Source: Chloroflexota bacterium (GTDB lineage Bacteria > Chloroflexota > Anaerolineae > UBA4142). Taken from it: a stretch of DNA of 11,239 nucleotides. The notes beneath the pieces were generated by a model that was not told the DNA's origin, ran no database searches, and saw only the letters and a program-made list of their open reading frames with translations. Positions 5,739-11,239 of this stretch are shown piece by piece (the stretch's first letter is position 1; the number at the start of each line of letters is the position of its first letter). A program made the position numbers and the translations under genes. The stretch covers positions 1 through 11,239 of the forward strand of contig JACQGS010000081.1 in assembly GCA_016199405.1 (NCBI GenBank), given 5' to 3'.

Positions 5739-6599
5739 TTACCCTCCTGTGGGTTTAAGACGCGAGGTGCTCGCGCCGGCATAATCACTTCGTTGTGATT
5801 GATGAGGGTGCGCCGCGATAATCGGCGCGGATAAATCCAATTGGGCTTCCCAAGTCTTGAGCGAATCGATCAACGCGTGACTCGTCATGTCCAAATGCAC
5901 CGGCGTGATCGAGACGAAATTTTGCGCGACCGCGCCAATGTCCGTGCCCTCTTCCAGTACGCCGCTCGGTGGATCGCCGCCGATCCAATAATATTTTCGC
6001 CCCGCCGGATCGGCGCGCTCGACGAGCGCATCGCGATAGATGCGCGTGCCGAGCCGCGTAATGCGAATGCCGCGCATTTGATCGAGCGGAACGTTGGGAA
6101 TGTTGACGTTGAGGAACGTATCGGGCGGCAGGGGCGCGGAAAGAATTTGCCGCGCGATGTGCGTGGCGACTTGGACCGCCGACGAAAAATCTATTTCGGC
6201 GCGATTGCCGGCGTCGAGTGAAAAAGCAATCGCGGGGATGTGATTGATCGCGCCTTCCATCGCGGCGGCGACGGTGCCGGAATAGGTGAGATCGTGCGCG
6301 AGATTGCCAGCGGGATTAAAGCCGCTGACGACGAGGCGTGGTTTTTCTGGAATCAGTCCGAGCATCACGAGCGCGACGCAATCGGTCGGCGCGCCGTCGG
6401 TGCTGAACGCCGGCGAGCCATCGCGTAGTTGCGTCGAATCGACGCGCAGGGGCTTGTGCAACGTTTTGGTATGCCCCGCCGCGCTCCAATTTCGGTCCGG
6501 CGCGATGACGATCGTCTTGCCGAGCGGTTGCATCGCGTTTTTCAATGCCAGCAACCCCGGCGCATCGATGCCGTCGTCGTTGGTGATGAGAATATACAT
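5739..6599 (-). CDS. surE: 5'/3'-nucleotidase SurE
   Basis: SurE removes phosphate from nucleoside monophosphates with a divalent metal. All four metal-site residues known from the family are present: Asp8 and Asp9 in ITNDDG (5-10), Ser39 in DRNWSAAG (35-42) and Asn95 in SGFNPAGN (92-99). The hallmark DLTYSGTVAAAMEG (103-116) follows. The protein has 286 residues, a little longer than usual; the last 25 or so residues are a polar tail that overlaps the ilvE ribosome binding site. The start is the canonical MYILITNDDG; a reading from 6749 would only translate the repeat element upstream. No Shine-Dalgarno is visible, because the leader is GC-rich and comes from the arm of the fold-back element that starts 11 bp ahead. 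It is coupled to ilvE downstream with a one-base gap. Confidence 0.93.
   Translation of the reverse strand: MYILITNDDGIDAPGLLALKNAMQPLGKTIVIAPDRNWSAAGHTKTLHKPLRVDSTQLRDGSPAFSTDGAPTDCVALVMLGLIPEKPRLVVSGFNPAGNLAHDLTYSGTVAAAMEGAINHIPAIAFSLDAGNRAEIDFSSAVQVATHIARQILSAPLPPDTFLNVNIPNVPLDQMRGIRITRLGTRIYRDALVERADPAGRKYYWIGGDPPSGVLEEGTDIGAVAQNFVSITPVHLDMTSHALIDSLKTWEAQLDLSAPIIAAHPHQSQRSDYAGASTSRLKPTGG
5743..5748 (-). promoter_or_regulatory. Shine-Dalgarno fixing the ilvE start
   Basis: AGGAGG on the minus strand ends five bases before ATG 5737-5735. It lies inside the last codons of surE and rules out the longer reading from 5788, which would add 17 residues without a ribosome binding site. Confidence 0.85.
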
Positions 6600-6610
6600 G
6601 GGTGTGGCGC

Positions 6611-6849
6611 GTAGGGGCGAGGCATTTGCAACAATTTGATTTACGAAAAAACAAATTTGGAATACTCCAAATGTGTTCGATAGAAAATTAGACATTATCG
6701 GAAATAGAACAAAAACCTGAATTGGACGCAGATGAACACTGATGAACACTGATTTTTATGGTTTTTAATCTGTGTCAATCTGTGTTAATCAGTGTCCAAT
6801 ATTATTTCCGATAAAGTCTATTGTGTGCAGGCAAATGCCTCGCCCTTAC
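6611..6849. repeat. Nested fold-back element (about 239 bp) filling the surE/lipoprotein gap
   Basis: Three inverted repeat pairs are nested. The outer arms are 6611-6629 (GTAGGGGCGAGGCATTTGC) and 6831-6849, matching at 18 of 19. The middle arms are 6689-6705 (TAGACATTATCGGAAAT) and 6804-6820, 16 of 17. The inner arms are 6721-6754 and 6767-6800, 27 of 34. The element begins 11 bp from the surE start and ends 4 bp from the lipoprotein stop. No transposase, no target-site duplication and no open frame of its own are seen. It could be a non-autonomous MITE-like element or a composite of layered repeats. Confidence 0.8.
6721..6800. repeat. Decamer array H, eight 10-bp units in inverted halves
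   Basis: The 80 bases divide into eight blocks of 10. The first half carries GATGAACACT twice in a row; the second half carries its reverse-complement type, AATCTGTGTC/AATCTGTGTT. A short AT-rich centre separates them. The core GGACGCAGATGAACAC resembles repeat G (GGACGCGGATgAACGCGG), so G and H look like the same family at different stages of divergence. Confidence 0.8.
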
Positions 6850-6853
6850 AAGA

Positions 6854-7222
6854 TTATTTCACGATAAATTTACCGCTCATGCCGGCTTCTTTGTGGCCGG
6901 GCACATCGCAGTAGATATCGTATGTGCCGGCTGCCGGCGCCGTGAACGTTTTGGTCACGGTTTGGCCAGGATCCATCGAGAGTTGAATATTTGCCGCGGG
7001 GAACACCCAGTGATGTTGAATGCTCCCTTTGTTAACCTGCGTCACGGTGATGGTCTGACCCGGCGCCGCGTTGATGTCGGCGGGGTCCATTTTGAATTCC
7101 GTATGCGTCACGGTAACATTCAAACCGCCGGTCGGCGCGCTTCCGCCTCCACCGCCGCACGCCGCGAGCAACATCGCGACCGACGCGACCGCGACCCACA
7201 AAATGGTATTTCGTTTGGACAT
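6854..7222 (-). CDS. Plastocyanin-like (cupredoxin) lipoprotein
   Basis: This 122-residue protein has a basic N-terminus, a hydrophobic stretch and a lipobox MLLAAC with Cys22 as the lipidated residue; a Gly-rich linker follows, so it should be anchored outside the cytoplasmic membrane. The rest is a cupredoxin domain with type I copper ligands: His70 in SIQHHWVF, then Cys105, His110 and Met115 in YCDVPGHKEAGM. The Cys-x4-His-x4-Met spacing is that of halocyanin/plastocyanin-like proteins seen in archaea and Chloroflexota. A role as a small electron carrier at the membrane is likely; partners are not visible here. ATG 7222 is supported by AGGAGG at 7229-7234, six bases ahead. The gene lies between the PBP gene and surE, separated from them by array D and the fold-back element, so it is probably its own unit or is read from the PBP message. 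Confidence 0.92.
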   Translation of the reverse strand: MSKRNTILWVAVASVAMLLAACGGGGGSAPTGGLNVTVTHTEFKMDPADINAAPGQTITVTQVNKGSIQHHWVFPAANIQLSMDPGQTVTKTFTAPAAGTYDIYCDVPGHKEAGMSGKFIVK

Positions 7223-7246
7223 TCAGTCCCTCCTGAGTATGAAATT

Positions 7247-7316
7247 CAGTTAACAGTAAGCAGTCAACAGTTATCAGTAGAACCGCCTGCTGTTCACTAT
7301 TCACTGGTAACTGATC
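7247..7316. repeat. Tandem array D, CAGTNAN heptamers with an inverted second half
   Basis: CAGT recurs at 7247, 7254, 7261, 7268 and 7275 at exact 7-bp steps (units CAGTTAA, CAGTAAG, CAGTCAA and so on). After two off-consensus units, ACTATTC, ACTGGTA and ACTGATC follow at 7296, 7303 and 7310 in the same phase but on the opposite strand. The PBP stop codon (7315-7317) falls on its right edge. CAACAGT-type heptamers are also described as STRR in heterocystous cyanobacteria. Confidence 0.85.
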
Positions 7317-10300
7317 ACTTTTTTAATTCGTGTTGCACGATCACATTCACCGGCGCGCTCTCGGTGCGATTCCCGGCGGCGTCCATCGCGACGACTTTGA
7401 TGACGTGCGATTCGGCATAGCCGGGATTGTTCGGAAGGGTCACCGTGTTCGAGACGATGATCAAGCCGGTCGTAAAGACCGCGGTGACCGCCGGGTTCGG
7501 CGCTTTGACGCGCGTCAACTGCGGCGATAATTGTTCGATCGACGTGAGTCCGTCCGGGTTCGAGATCGTGCGCGTGACGGTGATTGGTTTCGTGGGCGTG
7601 ACCGCCAGCGCGGCTTGAAGCGTGGGCGTGAGCGTATCGGACATTTTAATCGTCCAGCGTTTGTTGTACGGCGCCACCGTCGTCGCGCCGACGTACGCGC
7701 CGTCCACATAAAACTCGATGCGCCCCATTGATGCATTGTCCACCGCATCCACGCCGATCGAAACCCACTCGTCTTTTTCCGGCGAATAGGGCGCGTTGTT
7801 TGCCGGGTGAATGATTTTAATCGTCGGCGCGGTATTGTCAACAATGACTTGGATCGCCGCCTGACGCAGATTGCCTCTTTTATCCGTCACGGTCAATTGC
7901 AAACTATACAAACCATCCAGCCCGGTCACGTCCCATTGTTCGAGCAAACTGCCGTCGACGCGTTCGTGATGATCGCTGCCGATTTGAATCCATTGCGTGG
8001 GATCCAAGCCCTTGCCGTACGCGAGGCGATACGTATCCAAATTATCAATCCGCGAATTGCCGACAATGCTGATGACGCCTTTCACCGGCGAGTACGAGAG
8101 CGGGCTGATAATGGCGACATCGCCGCCGAGCGGCGCGCGCGACGCGGTGTTGTATTCCGCCGGCGGTTGGGGAATATTATTCTCGTGCACCCAATCGCGG
8201 GCTTCTTCCGGATAAATCGGAAAAACCTTTTCTTCCACTTGATCCGGCGAATCGTACACCGTCGCGAGTTTGCCGTTCGGTTTGTAAATGCGGAACGCTT
8301 GCCAAATGTTGTCGAACGTTTTCGGCTCGGTGCCGGCGATGAATAATTCTTTGACGCGATCCGGACAGTACGGCGTCGGCAATAAACCGCTCGTCGCGCA
8401 CACTTCCACGCGCGTCATGCCGGGCGGCTCGGCAAAAGTTTTCACCGGCAAGCCCTGATGAATTTTCTCCATCAAGTCGTGCCAGATGGGACCCGCGCCG
8501 GAAACGCCGCTGATGTGCTCCATTTCCGAATTGTCCGCGTTGCCGACCCACACGCCGACCGCGTAATCCGGCGTATAGCCGACCGTCCAATTATCGCGCC
8601 AATCGGACGTGGTGCCGGTTTTGGCGGCAGCCGGGCGCGCGAGTCGCAACACGCTGTTCGAGCCAAAGCCCGGCGCGCGCGCGGTGTTATCCGCCAAGAC
8701 ATCGTTCATCAAATACGCGAGTTGCGGCGTGACGATTTGCTGCGTCTCGGGTTTTTTGAATTCCGACAACACGTTGCCATTCGCATCTTCGACGCGGAGC
8801 ACCGCAACGGGGTCGAGCGGGCGAAAACCGGGCTTTACATTTTCCGGATCGACCGGCGCGCCGATCATTTTGCCGTTATTCGCGAGCACGCTGTTCGCGT
8901 ACGTCAGATCGAGCAAGGTGACTTCACCGCCGCCGAGCGTCAGCGCCAGCCCGTACCGTTCGCGATTGAGCGAATTGATGCCCATGCGATGCGCGGTGTT
9001 GACCACATTTTTCACGCCGACGAGATTCAATAACTTCACCGCGGCAATATTCAGACTCGAGCCGAGCGCGGTGCGCATCCGGACGGGTCCGCGATACTTG
9101 CGATCATAATTTTCCGGCACGTACGGCGGATTCGGCGCGTCGTCAAATACGGTACGGACGTCCATCAACATCGTCGCGGCGGTATAGCCCTGCGAAAACG
9201 CGGTGAGGTACGTGAAAATTTTGAACGAGGAGCCGGGCTGGCGCAGCGACGTCGCGACATTGACTTGGCCGTCAATATCGCGATCGAAATAATCCACCGA
9301 CCCAACCATCCCAACAATTTCGCCGGTCGTGGGCTTGATGACGACGACGGAGGCATTGGTGACGTTGCGCTTGTCGGCTTGCAATTTGTTGATTTGATCG
9401 CGCGCGATTTGCTCGGCGGCTTGCTGGATCGTGTAGTCGAGCGTCGTGACGACCTTTAACCCGCCGCGATACAATGCTTGCGCGCCATATTTTTCTTCCA
9501 GCAAACGGCGCACGTAGAAAACAAAATGCGGCGCGCGAATATCAAAGCGTTTGGGCGTCACGCGCATTTTCTCGCTTTTCGCCGCGACGGTTTCTTCGAG
9601 CGTGATATAGCCCTGCAAGTACATTTGATCGAGGACGATATTGCGCCGGTCGATTGCGGCGAGCGGGTCGTCAATCGGATTGAGGAGCGGGTATTGCGGA
9701 ATCGCGGCGAGGGTCGCGCATTCGCCGAGGTCGAGGTCTTGGACGTGTTTGCCGAAATAGGAATCCGCCGCGGCTTCGATGCCGTAGGCGAGATTGCCAT
9801 AGTTGTTGGCGTTCACGTACCATTCGAGGATTTGCTTTTTGTCGTACTTGCGCGAGATTTCGGTCGCGAGAATCAGTTCTTTGATTTTGCGTGAGAGCAG
9901 GGGCAGCGCGCGCTCTTCGACCGGAATCAAAACATTCTTCACTAATTGTTGCGTGATGGACGAGCCGCCCTGAATGCGTCCGCCGGTCAGGGTAATGAAC
10001 GCGCCGCGCGACATGCCGAGGACGTCATAACCCGGATTGGTCCAAAAATTCCGGTCTTCCAAGGCGACGGTCGCGTTGAGACAACTTTCCGGAATGCGAT
10101 TCAACGGCACGACGGTGCGACTGCCGCCTTGCGGGTCGATGATTTCGTAGAGAACGGTTTGAGCGGTGCGGTCGTAGATGCGCGTGGTTTTGAATTGCTC
10201 GTTCGTTTGCGTAACAATCGCGCCGGGTTCGGGCAAATCTTTGGCGTAATAATTGTAGAGGTATGCCGCGCCGCCGGCGACCGCAATCGTCGTGGTGAAC

Positions 10301-10404
10301 AAGAGACCGAGTATGGCGAGGAATCCACCGAGCGTTACGCGCAACGCGAGCGGAGTGGATGGGCGTTGACGCCGCCGGCGCAGAATGTGGGAACGTGCAG
10401 TCAC
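7315..10404 (-). CDS. Class A penicillin-binding protein (GT51 + transpeptidase) with C-terminal Ig-like repeats
   Basis: This 1029-residue enzyme builds and cross-links peptidoglycan at the outer face of the membrane. The N-terminus is basic, with one transmembrane helix at about 22-50. The glycosyltransferase 51 domain shows ALEDRNF (114-120, catalytic Glu116), GGSSITQQLVKN (146-157), RKIKE (172-176) and the NNYGNLAYGIEAAADSYFGK block (200-219). The transpeptidase domain has SSFK (Ser392 nucleophile, Lys395), SLN (450-452) and KTGTT (595-599). After about residue 755 come two beta-sandwich, Ig-like segments (YRLAYGKGLDPTQW; VDNTAPTIKIIHP; IEFYVDGAYVGATT; KVVAMDAAGN), a common extension in Chloroflexota PBPs. 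Oddities are Asn123 where the GT51 pattern EDxxFxxHxG has His, and a Thr/Pro/Val-rich insert at about 921-994. The start is GTG 10404 with GGAAG nine bases ahead. It is transcribed away from thpR. Confidence 0.95.
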   Translation of the reverse strand: MTARSHILRRRRQRPSTPLALRVTLGGFLAILGLLFTTTIAVAGGAAYLYNYYAKDLPEPGAIVTQTNEQFKTTRIYDRTAQTVLYEIIDPQGGSRTVVPLNRIPESCLNATVALEDRNFWTNPGYDVLGMSRGAFITLTGGRIQGGSSITQQLVKNVLIPVEERALPLLSRKIKELILATEISRKYDKKQILEWYVNANNYGNLAYGIEAAADSYFGKHVQDLDLGECATLAAIPQYPLLNPIDDPLAAIDRRNIVLDQMYLQGYITLEETVAAKSEKMRVTPKRFDIRAPHFVFYVRRLLEEKYGAQALYRGGLKVVTTLDYTIQQAAEQIARDQINKLQADKRNVTNASVVVIKPTTGEIVGMVGSVDYFDRDIDGQVNVATSLRQPGSSFKIFTYLTAFSQGYTAATMLMDVRTVFDDAPNPPYVPENYDRKYRGPVRMRTALGSSLNIAAVKLLNLVGVKNVVNTAHRMGINSLNRERYGLALTLGGGEVTLLDLTYANSVLANNGKMIGAPVDPENVKPGFRPLDPVAVLRVEDANGNVLSEFKKPETQQIVTPQLAYLMNDVLADNTARAPGFGSNSVLRLARPAAAKTGTTSDWRDNWTVGYTPDYAVGVWVGNADNSEMEHISGVSGAGPIWHDLMEKIHQGLPVKTFAEPPGMTRVEVCATSGLLPTPYCPDRVKELFIAGTEPKTFDNIWQAFRIYKPNGKLATVYDSPDQVEEKVFPIYPEEARDWVHENNIPQPPAEYNTASRAPLGGDVAIISPLSYSPVKGVISIVGNSRIDNLDTYRLAYGKGLDPTQWIQIGSDHHERVDGSLLEQWDVTGLDGLYSLQLTVTDKRGNLRQAAIQVIVDNTAPTIKIIHPANNAPYSPEKDEWVSIGVDAVDNASMGRIEFYVDGAYVGATTVAPYNKRWTIKMSDTLTPTLQAALAVTPTKPITVTRTISNPDGLTSIEQLSPQLTRVKAPNPAVTAVFTTGLIIVSNTVTLPNNPGYAESHVIKVVAMDAAGNRTESAPVNVIVQHELKK

Positions 10405-10433
10405 GAAATATTTCTTCCTTTAATCTTGCTTAG

Positions 10434-10462
10434 AGTGTAGCACCGGTGAGAAAATCTGGCAA
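10434..10462 (-). promoter_or_regulatory. Putative sigma-70 promoter of the PBP gene
   Basis: Minus strand: TTGCCA at 10462-10457, a 17-base spacer, then TACACT at 10439-10434. This puts a transcription start near 10427, about 23 nt before the GTG start codon, with GGAAG (10418-10414) inside the leader. Confidence 0.6.
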
Positions 10463-10464
10463 AT

Positions 10465-10513
10465 AGTTGGAGGATTAGAGATTAGAACGCGGCTCCAACT
10501 TCCAATATCCGAT
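10465..10513. repeat. Tandem array E, seven heptamers with inverted second half
   Basis: In 7-bp phase from 10465, units AGTTGGA, GGATTAG and AGATTAG are followed by AACGCGG and then CTCCAAC, TTCCAAT and ATCCGAT, which are reverse complements of the TTGG-type unit. GTTGGAG (10466-10472) pairs with CTCCAAC (10493-10499). It lies in the divergent region between the PBP and thpR promoters. Confidence 0.7.
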
Positions 10514-10514
10514 T

Positions 10515-10544
10515 TTGACTTTTCCAGCCGAGTAGTGCGACAAT
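10515..10544 (+). promoter_or_regulatory. Possible thpR promoter
   Basis: TTGACT at 10515-10520 and GACAAT at 10539-10544 are separated by 18 bases. The -10 box is weak and the predicted leader would be only about 11 nt, so this is tentative. Confidence 0.35.
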
Positions 10545-10552
10545 CAGCTTCA

Positions 10553-10556
10553 GAGG
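10553..10556 (+). promoter_or_regulatory. Shine-Dalgarno fixing the thpR start
   Basis: GAGG lies five bases before ATG 10562, supporting this start over the in-frame ATG at 10535, which has no ribosome binding site and would add nine residues not typical of the family. Confidence 0.65.
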
Positions 10557-10561
10557 ATACC

Positions 10562-11155
10562 ATGCCCGACCTAATTCGCACCTTCATCGCGATTGAACTC
10601 GACGCCGCGCCACAACGCGCGCTGGCGGACATTCAGGCGCGATTAATGCGCGCGCGCGGCGCGAACGCGGTGCGCTGGGTCACGCCAAAAAATATTCACC
10701 TTACGCTGAAATTCTTGGGCGCTGTGGAGGCGGCAAGAATGCCGGCAATTCAGCAAGCCGTGTCCGACGCGTGCGCCGGCAGTGCGCCGCTAACGCTCAA
10801 GATTGTCGGCATCGGCGCATTTCCGAATACGCGGCGACCGAATGTCGTCTGGGTTGGCGTCGCCGGTGATATAGAGCGAGCCGCCGTGCTCGCGCAGCGC
10901 ATCGAAGATCATTGCGCCGCGCTTGGCTTTGCGCGCGACGCGCGCGCGTTCACGCCGCATCTCACGCTCGGGCGCGTGAAAAAAGACGCGCACGCCGGCG
11001 ATGCGCGGCTCGTCGGCGAAATGATCGAGCGCGCCGGGATGGCTGAGTCGCCGGAGTTTCGCGTCGAGCGTGTCAGCATGATGCAGAGTGAGTTGAAGCC
11101 GGGCGGAAGTGTGTACGCGCGGCTGGCGGAAGCGCGATTGGAGGAGGGCAGATAG
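10562..11155 (+). CDS. thpR: RNA 2',3'-cyclic phosphodiesterase (2H family, LigT/ThpR)
   Basis: This 197-residue protein of the 2H phosphoesterase family opens 2',3'-cyclic phosphates at RNA ends to 2'-phosphates; E. coli ThpR also has 2'-5' RNA ligase activity in vitro. Both catalytic HxT motifs are present in their usual setting: IHLTLKFLG (45-53, His46 and Thr48) and FTPHLTLGRVK (130-140, His133 and Thr135). RTFIAIEL (6-13), GAFPNTRRPNVVWVGV (85-100) and MMQSELKPGGSVY (173-185) are also family features, and the length is normal. It is the only plus-strand gene in the window, divergent from the PBP gene across 157 bp holding array E and both promoters. The last base of its TAG stop is the first base of array F. 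Confidence 0.95.
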   Translation: MPDLIRTFIAIELDAAPQRALADIQARLMRARGANAVRWVTPKNIHLTLKFLGAVEAARMPAIQQAVSDACAGSAPLTLKIVGIGAFPNTRRPNVVWVGVAGDIERAAVLAQRIEDHCAALGFARDARAFTPHLTLGRVKKDAHAGDARLVGEMIERAGMAESPEFRVERVSMMQSELKPGGSVYARLAEARLEEGR

Positions 11156-11238
11156 CGTAGAGCGTAATGCGTAATGCGTGTTGCGAAGTACGTGTTGCGT
11201 AGTGCGTGTTACGTAATGCGGATTGCGGATTGCAAATT
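11155..11238. repeat. Tandem array F, twelve heptamers in strict phase
   Basis: Twelve consecutive 7-mers run from 11155 to 11238 without a phase break, and the array probably continues past the window edge. Units alternate between GCGTAAT, GCGTGTT, GCGTAGT and ACGTGTT types and end in GCGGATT twice. The array begins at the last base of the thpR stop codon. It has no TTGG-type units, so its unit sequence differs from arrays A to E while the period is the same. Confidence 0.9.
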
Positions 11239-11239
11239 A

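Noticed and set aside
6597..6749. N-terminal extension of SurE by 50 residues
   Set aside because: It would translate the fold-back element; family members begin at the MYILITNDDG-type start.
6611..6849. Insertion sequence with target-site duplication
   Set aside because: No transposase frame and no matching direct repeats at the two ends (GCGC on the left, AAGA on the right).
7235..7314. Dedicated promoter for the cupredoxin gene
   Set aside because: A TTGACT (minus strand, 7267-7262) is present but is part of the CAGTCAA repeat unit, and no good -10 box stands at 16-18 bp.

Overview
The window reads as a chromosomal segment of an uncultured-type bacterium, most likely of the phylum Chloroflexota (Anaerolineae-like). 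This is inferred from the protein set: a class A penicillin-binding protein with Ig-like repeats after the transpeptidase domain, a cupredoxin lipoprotein, an FGGIR-type branched-chain aminotransferase, a short divergent RsmI-like methylase and a DUF6516/TumE-type toxin pair. There is no marker gene such as rRNA to prove it. Coding sequence is GC-rich, except for the toxin-antitoxin stretch, which is visibly poorer in GC.

Layout, left to right; every gene except the last is on the minus strand, so transcription runs right to left. 1-751: N-terminal two thirds of a class I PLP aminotransferase, cut by the window edge. 865-1848: an NDP-sugar nucleotidyltransferase with a left-handed beta-helix tail. 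1954-3274: a compact cassette of antitoxin, TumE-like toxin and RsmI-like 16S rRNA methylase; the antitoxin overlaps the toxin by 4 nt (ATGA), the toxin overlaps rsmI by 1 nt (TAATG), and a near-consensus sigma-70 promoter lies in front. 3349-4604: two overlapping membrane protein genes (DUF92 and DUF1648-like). 4760-6599: surE and ilvE, coupled with a 1-nt gap. 6854-7222: a copper-binding lipoprotein. 7315-10404: a 1029-residue class A PBP. 10562-11155 (+): the RNA 2',3'-cyclic phosphodiesterase ThpR, divergent from the PBP.

The genes are mostly housekeeping: amino-acid metabolism (two aminotransferases), nucleotide and RNA end metabolism (SurE, ThpR), ribosome modification (RsmI-like) and the cell envelope (PBP, NDP-sugar enzyme, lipoprotein). 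They look like neighbours rather than one pathway.

The most unusual content lies between the genes. Six places hold short tandem arrays built on a strict 7-bp rhythm (792-859, which changes from 8 to 7; 1851-1969; 3602-3636; 7247-7316; 10465-10513; 11155-11238), with different unit sequences but the phase kept. Two further places hold 10-bp-rhythm arrays arranged as inverted halves (4650-4732 and 6721-6800). The second sits inside a nested fold-back element that fills the whole surE/lipoprotein gap (6611-6849). Several arrays start at or inside stop codons, one lies in frame inside the DUF92 gene, and two genes whose starts abut repeats lack a Shine-Dalgarno sequence. They resemble the heptanucleotide STRR repeats known from cyanobacteria, but here they form a mixed, phase-keeping system. 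No tRNA, rRNA, CRISPR array, intact insertion sequence or convincing intrinsic terminator was seen.
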